From assembly GCA_035079385.1 (NCBI GenBank), contig JAVHKY010000054.1:10517501-10581500 (forward strand): a DNA stretch of 64,000 nucleotides. The letters run 5' to 3'. Positions 1 through 12,165 of the stretch are shown in pieces. The notes under the pieces were generated by a model. It was not told the origin of the DNA and ran no database searches. It saw only the letters and a list, made by a program, of their open reading frames with translations. Positions within the stretch are counted from its first letter, which is position 1, and each line of letters opens with the position of its first letter. The DNA is from Aspidiotus rigidus. Lineage: Eukaryota > Arthropoda > Insecta > Hemiptera > Diaspididae. The translations under genes and the position numbers were made by a program.

Positions 1-1161
1 TTCTCGAAACCTAAAATCTCGCGGATTAACAATCCGGGTCACCCTTGCCTTAAACTCGTTATAATTGCTGTTATCATGGCTTTTCAACACATCATGCTTT
101 GGGATTGGCATTTTATTGATCAATTTATTAATGATATCATTTTGAGATAGAGGGACATGAGAGAGGGAAGATAATCTGTTATACCACGTGTCTAACTGCT
201 GTACAAACGTGGCGACGTTTTCATATTTGAATCGGGTTTCATCAAACTCGCGCATGATAGCTTCCTGCGTCGCCCGGTTCCAAAATTGTTCCAGAAATTT
301 ATGTTGGTATTGCTCAAGATTATGATATAACATGTTCAACTCTGCATCCCATGGCGGTTCATTCACTCGTACTAACCGCTTGAAAAGACGAACCTTTTCC
401 CCATCGTTCAACCCCAACCCCATAATGGCTTGATTGAAATTTTGGATGAATCGGTTTGGCGCTATAGACCCATCTCCCATGAACGGTGGACAAATCGGAT
501 AGGGCGAGTTTAACCCCAGTGATATCTCAGCGTCTCGTAAACGTTCACTGGAGTGAATACTACCTTCCGACCATCCGTTAATTCCTCTTTCTCTTCTGTC
601 AGGCGTCACACGCTCCTGCCTGCCCCCGTAACTTCCGGGTGAAACTCTATGCGCAGGCTGATAGGCGGATCGATTAGACTGGGGAAACTGTCGAGTATTA
701 GGGCGAGGTTGATTGTGGGAGAGGTGATCTTGAGCGGGTAAACGTGATGATCGCGCCGGACTACTGTGTTCGGGTACGCTCGGTACCTCGGGAAGAATAG
801 CAGAGGGCGCTGGATGTGAGGCCCTGACACTAGCTTGAGCCGTGAGTGCAGTAAGAGCCTGTGCAATATTCCCTAATTGGGTATTGAGGTTAGCTTGGGT
901 CTCAAGTTGCGCCTCTAAGAGTTGCCCCAACAGATTGCGTACTTCATTTCCGCGCTCACCCGGGCCATTTCCCTCCACCGACTGATCAATCTGATCGTTA
1001 TTGGGAAGCTCTCCTTCCCCGCCATTCTCGACACCTTGCTCATTCGGAACGTTATCTTGCTCTTCCCCATTCTGTTCTTCGAGCTGATCGATGCGGTCTA
1101 AATTATCCTGGTTCGAAAACTCTCCGGCTGCTTTTTTGCTATTTTTGGTATTTCGCGTCAT
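1..1161 (-). CDS. Gag-like polyprotein of an LTR retrotransposon (partial, runs off window)
   Basis: The minus strand is open without a stop for 387 codons from an ATG at 1161 to the window edge, so the C-terminus is missing. Residues 1-70 are acidic and rich in Asn, Gln and Glu. Residues 75-110 are a Leu/Gln-rich stretch likely to form a coiled coil. Residues 110-200 are a Pro/Ser/Arg/Gln-rich linker. From about residue 225 to the edge lies a helical, Trp/Tyr-containing region (FMGDGSIAPNRFIQNF, then PPWDAELNMLYHNLEQY) of the kind found in Ty3/gypsy-type capsid domains. Gag forms the particle that packages element RNA. Zinc knuckles and pol would lie beyond the left edge. The frame is intact, which suggests a fairly young copy. 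The gag assignment is by resemblance; the element family is not identified. Confidence 0.6.
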   Translation of the reverse strand, partial: MTRNTKNSKKAAGEFSNQDNLDRIDQLEEQNGEEQDNVPNEQGVENGGEGELPNNDQIDQSVEGNGPGERGNEVRNLLGQLLEAQLETQANLNTQLGNIAQALTALTAQASVRASHPAPSAILPEVPSVPEHSSPARSSRLPAQDHLSHNQPRPNTRQFPQSNRSAYQPAHRVSPGSYGGRQERVTPDRRERGINGWSEGSIHSSERLRDAEISLGLNSPYPICPPFMGDGSIAPNRFIQNFNQAIMGLGLNDGEKVRLFKRLVRVNEPPWDAELNMLYHNLEQYQHKFLEQFWNRATQEAIMREFDETRFKYENVATFVQQLDTWYNRLSSLSHVPLSQNDIINKLINKMPIPKHDVLKSHDNSNYNEFKARVTRIVNPRDFRFRE

Positions 1162-1463
1162 TATTATTCTCAAGAACTGATAAGCTAACGAAAACTAAAA
1201 CTACGAAAGAAAATATGCTCTTTGCACGATAAAAGAAAATTTCAATAAAAGTAAATCACATTAAAATAAGTGGGTCACCATCTCTCATCCCACGTCACGC
1301 TGTCTTTCTTTAAAATCACTGAACTCCGCTGCCTCGATATGTATTTATTCATTTGTCATCTCAATCTTTTAGAAAATGTAATTAAATAATAATGCTAACG
1401 CTATAAAGTAATAATAATAACTAAAAAAAAACAAATCCACTCAGACCACTCCAGATTGCTGGA
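1162..1463. other. Spacer between two minus-strand ORFs
   Basis: This 302-bp AT-rich spacer separates the gag-like ORF from the acidic ORF upstream of it. No further ORF or motif is recognisable. It would be the leader of the gag frame if both ORFs belong to one element. Confidence 0.4.
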
Positions 1464-2195
1464 TTATGGCTCGGGGGCGTGACTCCCCTCCTCACTACTT
1501 GACGATTGAAACGGGACAAGATAGACTGCTACACTAATGTCGTAATGCTGCCCGCCGCAGACATTCTCTTCACCTATTCCTGTCGGGCTATGCTCGCGAC
1601 TCTCAAACTTAATTCCTGGCGACTCGCGCCCCTCGCATGCAAAGAAATCGTCATAGTCGTCCTCATTCTCATTCTCATTCTCGAGCTCGTTCCCAGAAAG
1701 AAACCCGGGCGCGTCTGTCTGATCTCCTTCGAGAGGGTCAGTATCATCCTCGTGCTGAAGTGGCTCTATCTCTACCCTCTCGACTGCAGCATTCCTCAAC
1801 CGACATTGCATTCCAAGATAGGCGGACATAGCGACTAACACCTCCGGAGTCGGGGGAGAGTGGATGTATGTGAGTTTACTGACCACATTGGTTTGCATCC
1901 TCACTTCGTCGTTGTTATATCGCAATACCTCCACTCGACCGACCCTTTCGTGCCCCTCGACTATTTCCGCCATCTCGTTCAACATGTCGATGTCGGATCT
2001 CAGTTTGCCATCCGGCTGGGCAAGTTCGGAGGCCCCTAAGTCCCACGGCTCCCATCTCGCGCTTTGCGTTAGGGCCTTGCGACACCTGTTCCTCACGAAC
2101 CCCAAGTCCGGAAGGCAACCGAATACCGCGAGCTCCCTGTGCGTCCGATGGACACCCCGTACGCTCTTACTCATCTTCTCTGGTACGAACAACAA
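1464..2195 (-). CDS. Unknown acidic ORF upstream of the gag-like ORF
   Basis: This is an intact 243-codon frame on the same strand as the gag-like ORF and 302 bp upstream of it. I do not recognise the family. The N-terminal half is mixed and contains several Arg and Trp residues (RWEPWDLG). The middle has a segment that could fold (VLVAMSAYLGMQCRLRNA). The C-terminal third is strongly acidic, with an Asn-Glu repeat (NENENE) encoded by a short direct repeat near 1663-1683, followed by DDYDD and many Ser/Glu residues. There is no signal peptide or membrane segment. ATG codons at 2195 and 2174 are both possible starts. It could be an accessory ORF of the same retrotransposon or an exon of a host gene. 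Its intact frame within otherwise degenerate surroundings argues that it is, or recently was, coding. Confidence 0.4.
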   Translation of the reverse strand: MLFVPEKMSKSVRGVHRTHRELAVFGCLPDLGFVRNRCRKALTQSARWEPWDLGASELAQPDGKLRSDIDMLNEMAEIVEGHERVGRVEVLRYNNDEVRMQTNVVSKLTYIHSPPTPEVLVAMSAYLGMQCRLRNAAVERVEIEPLQHEDDTDPLEGDQTDAPGFLSGNELENENENEDDYDDFFACEGRESPGIKFESREHSPTGIGEENVCGGQHYDISVAVYLVPFQSSSSEEGSHAPEP

Positions 2196-5100
2196 AAAAA
2201 ATCACTCGATCCCTACTCACACGGAATATCTTCAAAACAAGGATTAAAGAAAATCAACTCGAAACCAGGATTAAAGAAAATCAACTAAGATTATGACAAA
2301 CGCGCTAATATACTTTCAATTACGTGGGCGCCATCTCTCTCTCTTTATTATATCACACCGTTTTTCGATCAGAATCTTTACATTACGCTGCCTGTACACC
2401 CATCTTCACTTACTTCAAAAAAGAGAAATATATATTATTTTGTCAAACACACCTTAATGCTAGATTAAATAATTCTACAAGTAGACAATACAAATAGTAG
2501 TCTTAGTTAAAGATCCCGATAGTTCGAGAAAGGCGTAATTGATGGTAAAACGCTACGATACCCTCGGAGTCTTGAAAGTGAATTTAGAAACGGTGGACAA
2601 AATAAAATAAAATATGTATGCATATACAAGAACGACCCGCTAACTATGAATAGAACGACACCCTCCTAGAGGTTCTACGGACCGGCGCGGCACTGCGACC
2701 ATATTAAATTAATTCTCAAACAACTGTGTCAACGTACGCACACCAATTCACCCTAACTCGGCGAGTTCATCGCCTTCTTGAACCAGTTTCACGAAGGGTC
2801 ACTCATGTAGACGAGAATAACGATCTGTTACGTACCAAAGCGCGTATGCGCCTTCGAAATGCATGGCAAACCCTTTTAGCGGACTACTATTAATACTACG
2901 ATATGATAACATAACAACAAAAAAAAACATAATAAACGAAGATAATAAGTATGGTCATCTTCCTGAATGCCCCTAGCATATCATTGGTGGTGGAGAAAAA
3001 AAAAATATATGCCAGACAGTGACACGTTACATCGCAAGTCTACCGGTCGAATATGCGCCTCGAAGATTCCAAAAAAAAAACAAATCAGACTATCCGTCTG
3101 AGGACTCGAATCGCTAAAAACTGTGCCTTCCTCGACAAACTAACACAATAGGAATAGCAGCGGACGTCCACGCCGTGGGAATGGCTAACTCGAACGAAAA
3201 AGAACTCACGAAGAGAACGCTCAAGAACGTAATTAAAAAAAATGATCAGTGTTTCAGAGTTGTCCAACGAATTTTTTACGTTAACATATCGATGACATTA
3301 TTGATAGTAACTGTCAAGACGATGCCATCGAACGAAGAATTTTAGACGAGATAAAAAACAAAACAGATAAGGGAGACGTAAAAAAAAAAAAAACAATTTT
3401 ATTTTCTCCTTTTTTTTTGACAAAATTTTGCGGTCACTGCGATTGATAAATCTAATCCAAAAGCTTATTATCGGTCCCCACCAGGGATGCCAGAAAAAAC
3501 TGCGGTATCTTTTTTCGAGACGTCTTCTCAAATTTTAGTGAAATTAATATCGTAGAAAAGAAAGATCGGAAAACAAGACAGAAAGAAATTTGGTCCAGGG
3601 ATGCCACGATGTTTTTATAGGGAAACACCGAAACCTGTCGCTACTAATTTGAGGAAGAGCGCAGTTTTTATTTAAATTTTAAGAAAAGAGACCCCGCCCC
3701 CCAATATTAGACGGCGATCTTTTCCGAGTCGGATTTTAGTTGAAGTACAGCGAACATATCCGACCGACGCTTGCGTTTGTTGAGCTTAAAAAAAAAGAAA
3801 TTCAGAAATCGACGGTAAACATGTGTATTAGATGATCAAAAAAAACAAACAAAAAATGTCACAGAAATAAAACAAAAAAAGAAAAAATTGAAAAAACACT
3901 GGGAACTAGCAAAAAAAAAAAAAACAATAAATAAATAAATTATAATATAATCGGAATGTGAAAGAGATCAGGGACTGAGTGACCTGGCCAACAATTTTTT
4001 TTTTTTTAAACAATCATTTTTAAACATTACTTTTTTACAAAAGCCCCCCCCCCTACTTTTTGGGCACAGAGACACATCGTTTAAATTAAGAGGAAAACAG
4101 TGGAGGAAAAGTCATTGCGCGAATCGAATCAAAATATAATGTATAACTATGGGAGAAATTTAGCCAAAAAAAAACAAAACAAAAGAAAGAGAGTGTCAAA
4201 TTGGAAGAAGAGAAAAAAAAAATAAAAAAAATTGAATTTCGAAAAAGAAGAGGGGACATAAAAAGGTGGAATACTCGAGGGGGATCGCTAGCCTCTCACG
4301 TGTGCGTCAGATCCCTGAAGGAAATTCTCCTTGACATAGTATATTCCCCTCAGGGACGTGAGCCTCTACGGGTGCCCCGCTGACCTTACCCCGAGCATCC
4401 AAAAAAAAAAAACTAGACGCGGAATACCTAGGGGGACAACTATCCTATTCGTCGGACTCGCTTCCTGAACCTAGGTACCCGGAGTGGACTATTCGGGGGG
4501 ACAACTATCCAACAACTTAGGACTCGCCTCCGTGACCCGTCACCACCCATAAAAAGGAATAACTAAAACTAAAATTCGCTACAATGAAGGGAATCGCAAG
4601 AACTCGACTTTAGCGCAGGGCCGTGGCACACCCACACTTTAAAGACGCGAATCTTGGATATAGGAACCGATATAGGGCCGAGGCTCTCCCATATCTTGGA
4701 AACGACAAGGGACTTTTATGGAGAAGACCGATATCTCTGTGCCCCTGACTTTCGAATAATTTAGAGAACTTAACTTTAGAAGAAACCACCCTTCCCAGAA
4801 ATATTAATTAAATCCAAATTACAAAACACAAAAAATTATTACGAACAAAAAAAATCCCGCCCCAAAGACACAAACGCATAATAAAAAAAATTACAAACTT
4901 TCGGTTACGTACCGTGTTATGTAGACTCGTTGGTAGAGATGTGCACATTCCACCGCAGATCTGTGAATAATTTCCTGAAAAGTTCTAAAAGAAAAAGTAC
5001 GTGCAAATATATGAATTTATAGTGTTGTGACCCCTGGCTAGTGACACCCCCCCCCCATTTTTCTCTTTTGCTAACGAGATTACTACTGTCTTACACGGAT

Positions 5101-6854
5101 AACTAATCAGACTTTCATGAGTGAAATTTCGAAGAGGAAAGAGGAAAATGAAATTTGCAACGACAAAAAAAAATAAAAATGTGTGGTATTGAACTCTAAT
5201 CTGCATGAGTGCTCGACGAACAAAAATAAGAAATAAATAAAAATAATACGAACAAGATATAAAAAAAAATAAAATGAAACGGTAAGTAAAAAAATTGAGA
5301 AAAAGATTAAATTAGGAGATGACATGACGATTTTTTGAAGTTGACTGGTTTGGAACCCTGGTGGCAGATGGAGACGAACTGATGGTTGACTGGTGGACAG
5401 CATCGCGAAAAGGTGGAAGTGTTCGCCGAAAAAGTGCGCATTCCTTGGCCGGATAAAACACATGACCCGCGCGTGATGGAAAATTTTAACACGTGGACAT
5501 GACGGTCGAGAGAGATGGGGCCCACTAATGGGGCTTAGGCGGCCATCAGGCCAGCGTTACACATAGCACCAAACCAATTAACAATTTGAGGTAACAATGC
5601 AATACGAGCACCGAGTAACGTGTGGGATCACACACCCGAATTTAAATTCTTTTTTAATAATAAAAAAAAACTCGAGTTTTTCGAAACTTTCGAATTATCG
5701 GCGAGGTGGGTTCGGTAGCCGACGCCTTTTTCGAACAACGACGCGCAATAGAGCGAATGTTTCAATTTCAAGATGCGAACTAGCGCGAGTGCTCTTGAAT
5801 AAGATAAGATTTAAACTTGGAAATAATGTGATTAGATCTTAGAAGAATTCGGCGCACGAAGTCGACATCGATCCGGTAGCATAGATTCGAACATCAGTGA
5901 TTTCGCGCCGCGTTCCACATAGCCGCCTTAAAATCTTTTAGAAGTCTGACCCGCCGAAACTTCCCCCGACTTTCTCATTTCCGAAAGACTCCAGCGAATC
6001 CAAAAACTGGAATCTTACGTAATTGACCGCCTACTCGTTCTTACCCTTCCAATTGGTCCAGAGAGCCGTGATGTCAACCGTCTCTTAGTACCCTCGAGGA
6101 TATGTCGAGATGGACGGCTCGACGACACCGCACAAGTAGTGAACTGTTCATCTCCCCGAGAACCCCGACTAATCCTATGATTTACGAGGGCTTGCATCGC
6201 CTCCGTCGACATTAACTAAGATCGGCTAACACACGTGCAAAGTCAGGACACGCTGCCCATCAAGAGGACCCCCAGAGTCAGGATGAGCTTGCGCGTATTG
6301 ACACTGCACCCTCTAACCTATAAAAGAGAAAGAACGAGAGAAACAAAGAAAGAGCTGGGATCGAAACTACAAATTTCCGTGTCTGCAGCCTTTTTTTTAC
6401 GACTTACATCCGCGGATGACACTGCAGACAAAGACCGAAACATTAAAATTCAAAACTCTTCCTTTCGGTCAATCGAATTTTTTGAAATAACATCTGCGTC
6501 TTCCAAAATCTCCGTCTAAATATGCCAGATGTAGGCTCGCATCACCCCAATGTCTAATTCCTAAAGAAACTGAAACCTCCCGCACAAATTATTTTATTGC
6601 TTTTACGCAGTTTCTCCGAGACATCAGAGTATAGAACAAAGGAGTGTTGCAAGCTCGGCCGAATAAGACACAGGAAGACCGTCGGATGAAAATAGAGGGA
6701 GAGAGAATGGAAGAAGACGAGCGAGACAGCGAGAAAGACCACCAGCGGCCACGCAACGCGCTCGCCACCCGATGAAATATCTTCGAATCTATGCTTAACC
6801 GAAGAAGCGTCAATCTATCTGTGTTTTGAATTTACATATTTTTTGTGACACTAC
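2196..6854. other. Gene-free AT-rich stretch with homopolymer runs
   Basis: No ORF here has recognisable protein content. The stretch is full of A and T runs at 3060-4160. Short direct repeats occur near 4280, 4431 and 4495, where a GGGGGACAACTATCC-like motif recurs. A slightly more GC-balanced part lies at 5820-6310. If the gag-like element starts to the right of 2195, its 5' LTR and leader could lie here, but the partner LTR is outside the window and I could not define it. Confidence 0.35.
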
Positions 6855-8323
6855 AGAGGGACACCCCGATGCGGCCGGTCGTTTCTTTTGTGTCTTCCTC
6901 CACGTGCTTCTTGGCGAAATTTTTGGACCTTTGGTTCAAATCTAGAGTGGAATTTGAGTCATCCTACTCTGTGAAGAATTCGGTCTCTTTGGCTAATAAG
7001 CTTAAGGATGACATTCTTCCGCCTGATTCAACCCTATGCTCCTTTGACGTTGTCGGCTTATTTCCGAGTGTCCCTAGAGCTACTGCCAGGCAACATATGG
7101 GAGACCTTTTGATCCAATCTAGTATCTGTCACGAAGAGTTGGCAGAATTTTTTAATTTACTCAATATTTGTTGGTCTCACAACTTTTGCAAATTTGATGG
7201 CAAACTTTTCGAATTTCCTGAGGAGGTAGGTATTCCTATTGGCTCTTCTCTGGGTTCCCTCATTTCGGAGGTTTTCATGTCTAAATTTGAGCTTGATCTC
7301 TTTTCCTCTGGTCAGGGGTTTTTGGGTCATATATATTATTGGCACAGGTACGTCGACGATGTGTTGTGTTTGTGGACCGGTCAACGGGATCTCCTTTTGG
7401 AGTTTCTCAGGTATCTTAACAGTTTATACCCATCCATCAAATTCACGTTGGAAGTAGGCGGTTCATCTATAAATTTTTTGGAACTTACTATCTCTAATAG
7501 AGAATGTGCCCACGAATTCGCCATATATAGAAAATATACCTCGACCGATATTACTGTCCACGGCAGATCTTTCTGCCCTGTTGCTCGCAAATATGCCGGT
7601 TTTAATAGTTATATCCACCGGTTGACGAGTATTCCATTAGGTCAGCTCGCTTTTCAACAGGAGCTTTCGACTATAAAGCACTTGGCCAGAGTGAACGAGA
7701 TCAGCTTGGATATTGACTTGATGGTCCATAGGAAATTGACTCGGAAATGCCTTGATTTAACTACCTCCCTCCCCCGTAATCCAGCGTCAGATAGTAGGAA
7801 ACGTTGGATTAGGCTTCCGTTTTTGGGGAAATTTTCTTCCCAATTAGGTCGTTTCCTCCGCCCATTTGGGTTTCGGCCAGTGTTTTACAATCTTAACACT
7901 GTAAAAAGCTTGTTCGTTAAGTTAAAGGACCCCATCCCACTGGTCGAAAGAAGCGGGGTTTACAAAATTGAGTGTAATGATTGTAATGGAATCTATATAG
8001 GCGAGACTGGACGTCAGCTCAAAATTAGAATAGATGAGCATAGGAAGGCGTGGGAAAAGAAGAAATTGGGTGATTCGGTATTTGCGGACCATCTTATTAC
8101 CACTGGCCATGGTTTCATAGAGGGATCTGAGTCCCTCCTCCACAGAGAGTCCTCGGCTTTCAAACGTACCGCGCTAGAACACATCGAAATTATTCGCCAT
8201 CTGAATAACGATAACCTAAATGTGCTCAACAGGTACATACCTGATGAGGGTTTGATTGAATTAGTTTACGAGTATGATTCACATTGTGATGACTCGCTAG
8301 TTCAGTCATGTCCTCCTCGGTAG
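6845..8323 (+). CDS. Penelope-like reverse transcriptase / GIY-YIG endonuclease (N-terminally truncated)
   Basis: The open frame encodes most of the RT and all of the C-terminal endonuclease. RT motif A is CSFDVVGLFPSVP, motif B is IGSSLGSLISEVFM, and the catalytic motif C is YWHRYVDDVLC, with the two Asp residues kept. After a linker comes the GIY-YIG domain (SGVYKIECNDCNGIYIGET, then GRQLKIRIDEHRKAW), including the paired Cys just before the GIY strand that is common in this class. Penelope-like elements use the endonuclease to nick DNA and the RT to copy their RNA at the nick. The N-terminal DKG-containing region is absent and the first few codons derive from flanking DNA, so this frame is not functional alone. 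The RT-to-stop part has no frameshift. Confidence 0.88.
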   Translation: MTLQRDTPMRPVVSFVSSSTCFLAKFLDLWFKSRVEFESSYSVKNSVSLANKLKDDILPPDSTLCSFDVVGLFPSVPRATARQHMGDLLIQSSICHEELAEFFNLLNICWSHNFCKFDGKLFEFPEEVGIPIGSSLGSLISEVFMSKFELDLFSSGQGFLGHIYYWHRYVDDVLCLWTGQRDLLLEFLRYLNSLYPSIKFTLEVGGSSINFLELTISNRECAHEFAIYRKYTSTDITVHGRSFCPVARKYAGFNSYIHRLTSIPLGQLAFQQELSTIKHLARVNEISLDIDLMVHRKLTRKCLDLTTSLPRNPASDSRKRWIRLPFLGKFSSQLGRFLRPFGFRPVFYNLNTVKSLFVKLKDPIPLVERSGVYKIECNDCNGIYIGETGRQLKIRIDEHRKAWEKKKLGDSVFADHLITTGHGFIEGSESLLHRESSAFKRTALEHIEIIRHLNNDNLNVLNRYIPDEGLIELVYEYDSHCDDSLVQSCPPR

Positions 8324-8474
8324 TTCTTGTTGCTGGCCGGAGTTGGTTCAGTTGCTTTCACGTCCCCGTTGACAATGGTTTTTTAATCGAAAGCGCTCCA
8401 GTGTATTTTCATTTCTGTGGCTGTATTCAAATTATTCCGTACGTTGTAATCGTTGAGTATGTCGTCGTTAGATT
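6855..8474 (+). mobile_element. Penelope-like element, copy 1 (5'-truncated)
   Basis: The copy begins abruptly inside the reverse-transcriptase region at the point equivalent to about 44678 of copy 3, and ends in the same 3' tail that copy 3 has, to about 8474. Such 5' truncation is typical of target-primed retroelements. It is nearly identical to copy 3 over its length, so both inserted recently. The tail carries the AATCGAAAGCGCTCC motif that forms one arm of the inverted repeat in copy 3. Confidence 0.85.
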
Positions 8475-11400
8475 AGAAGCTTTTCTTTGTTTTGAAACAA
8501 AAGGTATGCATTGGGCCATTTTCCTCTGAATTTCAGTCTGATTAGGATGACAGAAATTTCATTCACATATTTCAGAAGCGTTTCTATCGAGAGTGCTTCA
8601 AGCTATCCCACTAGGAAGCTGTTCGAAAGTCATATTTTTATATTTAAAAAGTCACTTCATTTGCGTTCATACTATCAAAATTAATCAGCTATACTTTCCT
8701 ACGGTCCGAAAATAAAAGCTAAAATTAGAATCAACGTCAATGCAACGGACGAGAGGTCTTGACCGACCCACGTCTCTTGTGGTGCTCTGTAATCAACTCA
8801 GACTTTCAAAAGCGGCGTAACGAACGTCGAGATACCAAAATGAAGCCTCTTATTTCCACGAACGTATATTTAACAAGACGCCTTACAAAATCATTTTCCT
8901 TTTTCGTTCCCTTGTTCCGGAGTTTCTTTACAACACGTCAGGCCTACCAAGTGGTGAAAGATGTTCAAATTTTAGACCCATTTTTTAACGAGGAAGAAAG
9001 GAACATTAAAATTGAAAACTATATGAGGATCGATATCGTTGATTTCCTGACATCATCAGACGTTAAGTGAGGAAAATACTTAGCGATCTTTTTTCAAATA
9101 ATGGATGAGAAACAAAAAGGGAAAAAAAGGGTAAATCCATAATTTCGACAGTACCTGTATAGCAGCCGGCTATCGCGAAATGTGCGGTACGATTGTTCTT
9201 ATTCGGCTGTCGAACCCTTTCACGTATAAGCCTTTCGCATTACTTTCCTCAGAAGTGGCTAATTTCAATGAGTTAAAACGGTCTCGGGCGACTGCGTTCT
9301 GTGTTTCTTCGACATTACAAATGAACGGAATCGGAACATTTTTTTATTCGATTCTTTGTGGAAAAAAAAGCACGTGTAAATTGATACTCGCAAAATAGAG
9401 TGAGGAAATGAATGAAGCGATTGCACGTAATCGAATACTATTCACGTCTTTCATCATTCGGGATTGATTTTTTTTAATTTTCGCTTTTTCGTACAAATTT
9501 TTCATTATTTTTTCCAAATTTAGTGTGGTCTTACGACTGAAGGAATATAACCCTTTCGTCGTGCGTTTAGGTGTTTTCTACTTTACATTAGAAGCCTGGG
9601 AATGTCAACCCTTTTTTTTTTTTTTAAAGGTCAACCTTCAAATTTATTGTTTCTTCGGTGCATTGACAACCCTTTCTCTGACCAAGTACGCACGTTTAAA
9701 AAGCGAAATGTACAAGAAAATGAAAACTTGGTCGGGTTTAAGAGACGTTTTTCGCTCTCACGGTATACAGTAAGTACCGACATTTACATAACGGAAAAAA
9801 AACATGTTCAATTAGCATCGTCGTTAAATGTCGAGAAATAACCGAAATTTCTTGGAATTAAATATCGTTGTGTTCAACTGTTCACCGATTGATAAACGAA
9901 TAAAATAAGAGAGAGCGAATACGGAAGTGTAGCTACTCTTTTAATATTTTCAAGTATTAGGAAGTCTGATGCGACCTCCTACCCACACAGCCATCGGAAG
10001 TCTAGTCAATTCGTTTTCCAGAACAATTTTTTTTCAAGTCCAACTCCTTTGACGGTTAAAATTTCTCAAGTCACTCACCTGTCATACATTTTATATCGAA
10101 ACTCGAAATTTCTTCGAGTCCTCTGCCCCTATATAGCTCTTCTACAATTGAAAAACAACGGAAAAAGAAGTAAAAATCTCAGTCACAACTATCCGGACGG
10201 AGCCAGGCTCTAGGAAATACCCTTTTGTGACTCATCAGGTGTCCTTTAGTCTATAGTTTCTAGTAGAATTACCACGTGTAAGGAGTATGCCGGGCTAAGT
10301 AACTGAAGAATTCTCTCCACCAGTATGTCTTAGCCTGATAAGCCTTGTATGGACTACACTTTCAATGTAAGCTGTTATCCTCTATAACACTTCCTGAAGT
10401 AAGTAAGTCAAGGTCACTTATGACGTTATACTATGCATTGGGTGCAAGTTTTCCAATCCTCAAATTTGGTCAAGTTCATTGGTGAAATCATCGGTGACGT
10501 CATGTGTCTCGTAAATTTTCAGAAGTTTTTTTTTTTCAAGCCTAATTAAATCGAAGTAGGCCAGGTTTAGCCGGCCGGCAAAGCTGGCGACGCCAAACGA
10601 CAAAAACAGTCATTGGAACTCATTAACCTAATACTCATACGTATTTATGGAAGTCAACTCCTCTACAAACTTATCTGCAATGCATCCTGAACACAAATCT
10701 AAATCTATGACCCATTCACATCATCTACCTATCTGCCTATCTGTTTACATCTACAATTGTCGCCTTCCGGTGATTGTCCTCTATTTTCTTTGGTCCACTC
10801 ACAGACCTTCTAGTAAATTCTGTCGCTGCTTCTTTAGAGGTCCAGCTCTTCTTGGAGCGTCCTCTCCTACTTCATGGGATGCGAAACCATAGATAAATTT
10901 TTTTGAGAGTCGTTTTTTCAGCATTCTGTACTCTGTACCTCCAGTGTCTCCGTAATATCTGTTCCGCTGAGGGAGGGGATATCATGAAAAAATATCCTGG
11001 TCGGACTTTTGTGACCTCAGGTCTCATGTAGGACTTGGAAAAATTTCGAGTTCCGATTCTCAATAGAGAAGACTCAAGAGAAAAGTTCGAGCTATTAAAC
11101 CTTTAGAAAAAAAATTTTAGCTTGAACTTCTATAGATGTGGATGAATTTCAAGCTAGAAGCCAATGAGCTGTGTCATGACTAGGGAATTTTAGGCTGGAG
11201 TGGAATCTCAAACAGAACATAAGCTAGGTTCAGGGTAGTGGGTTACATACTTAAAAAAACGTTCGTGTCCGACTTTAGTGACGTCATTAATGACTTTGAC
11301 CTAATTTGGAGTCTTCAAAAAATTTTGACGTGCGATACTTTCTAGAGGGAGGACTTGAAATAATTTTGAATATGAACTTCTAAACAGGTGAGCTTAGAAT

Positions 11401-11477
11401 AAGGTTGAGCTCCTAACTTTAAAGCTAAGCGATAAGTATGGAACCTAGCGCTGAATTCTTCTTTCGGGTATAAAAAC
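8475..11477. other. Intergenic, no recognised gene
   Basis: The short ORFs lack any recognisable domain. From about 10380 to 11420 there are degenerate dispersed repeats containing CRE-like GTGACGTCA/TGACGTCATTAATGAC motifs followed by a GACCTA stretch. Related text occurs at 33605 and 53990, so this is probably old transposon debris. Confidence 0.35.
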
Positions 11478-11604
11478 TATACTCTGTTCACATTAAGGAA
11501 GGATAGAAATATGACCTTGAGAACGGAACGGTAGATTAAAATTACCCGGAGCGTTCCGTTCTCGAGGTCATATTTCTATCCTTCCTTAACGTGAACGGAG
11601 TATA
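11478..11604. repeat. Near-perfect long hairpin (53-bp arms)
   Basis: The left arm (11478-11531) and right arm (11552-11604) are reverse complements with only a few mismatches, separated by about 20 bp. It is either a tiny foldback MITE or a sequence able to form a long double-stranded RNA. No target duplication is obvious. Confidence 0.75.
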
Positions 11605-12165
11605 GGCTACAACTAACACAAGCTAGGTCCAGAGAAGGGTTGTAAACAGAGGCTTCTCAAGTATAAAGACTCCTCAGTATGAACTAACTCCAAGTTTGGT
11701 CGATCAATCGTCGAGAAAAGATACGAGTTTGAGAAGTGCGTGACGTCATTAACCCACTTAGGTGGTGTAGAGGAAGAAGTTGACAAATAAGAAATCATTT
11801 ATTGATAGAAAAATTGATTATCGATAGGTATTTTAAACAAAGTTTCCAATAAAATAGGATGATTGATTGAATTAGGAATTGAAAAAAAAAAAACGATAAA
11901 ATGAAAATTAGATTATTCATAACTGAATTACCATCATCATTTAAAATCATATTTGAAATTGATATAATATGAAGATAATAAACTCACGACTTGAAAATCA
12001 AAATTCTAAATTAAAAAGAAATATCAAGAAATTTAATTTTAAAATTTTTCTCATTATTCAAATCAATAAATTGATAAATAAATAAACATAGTTATTCTAC
12101 TTATCATAAAAATATTGGGTATAATTTTAAAAATAAGAATTTTAGTTGTAATATTGTTATTATTA

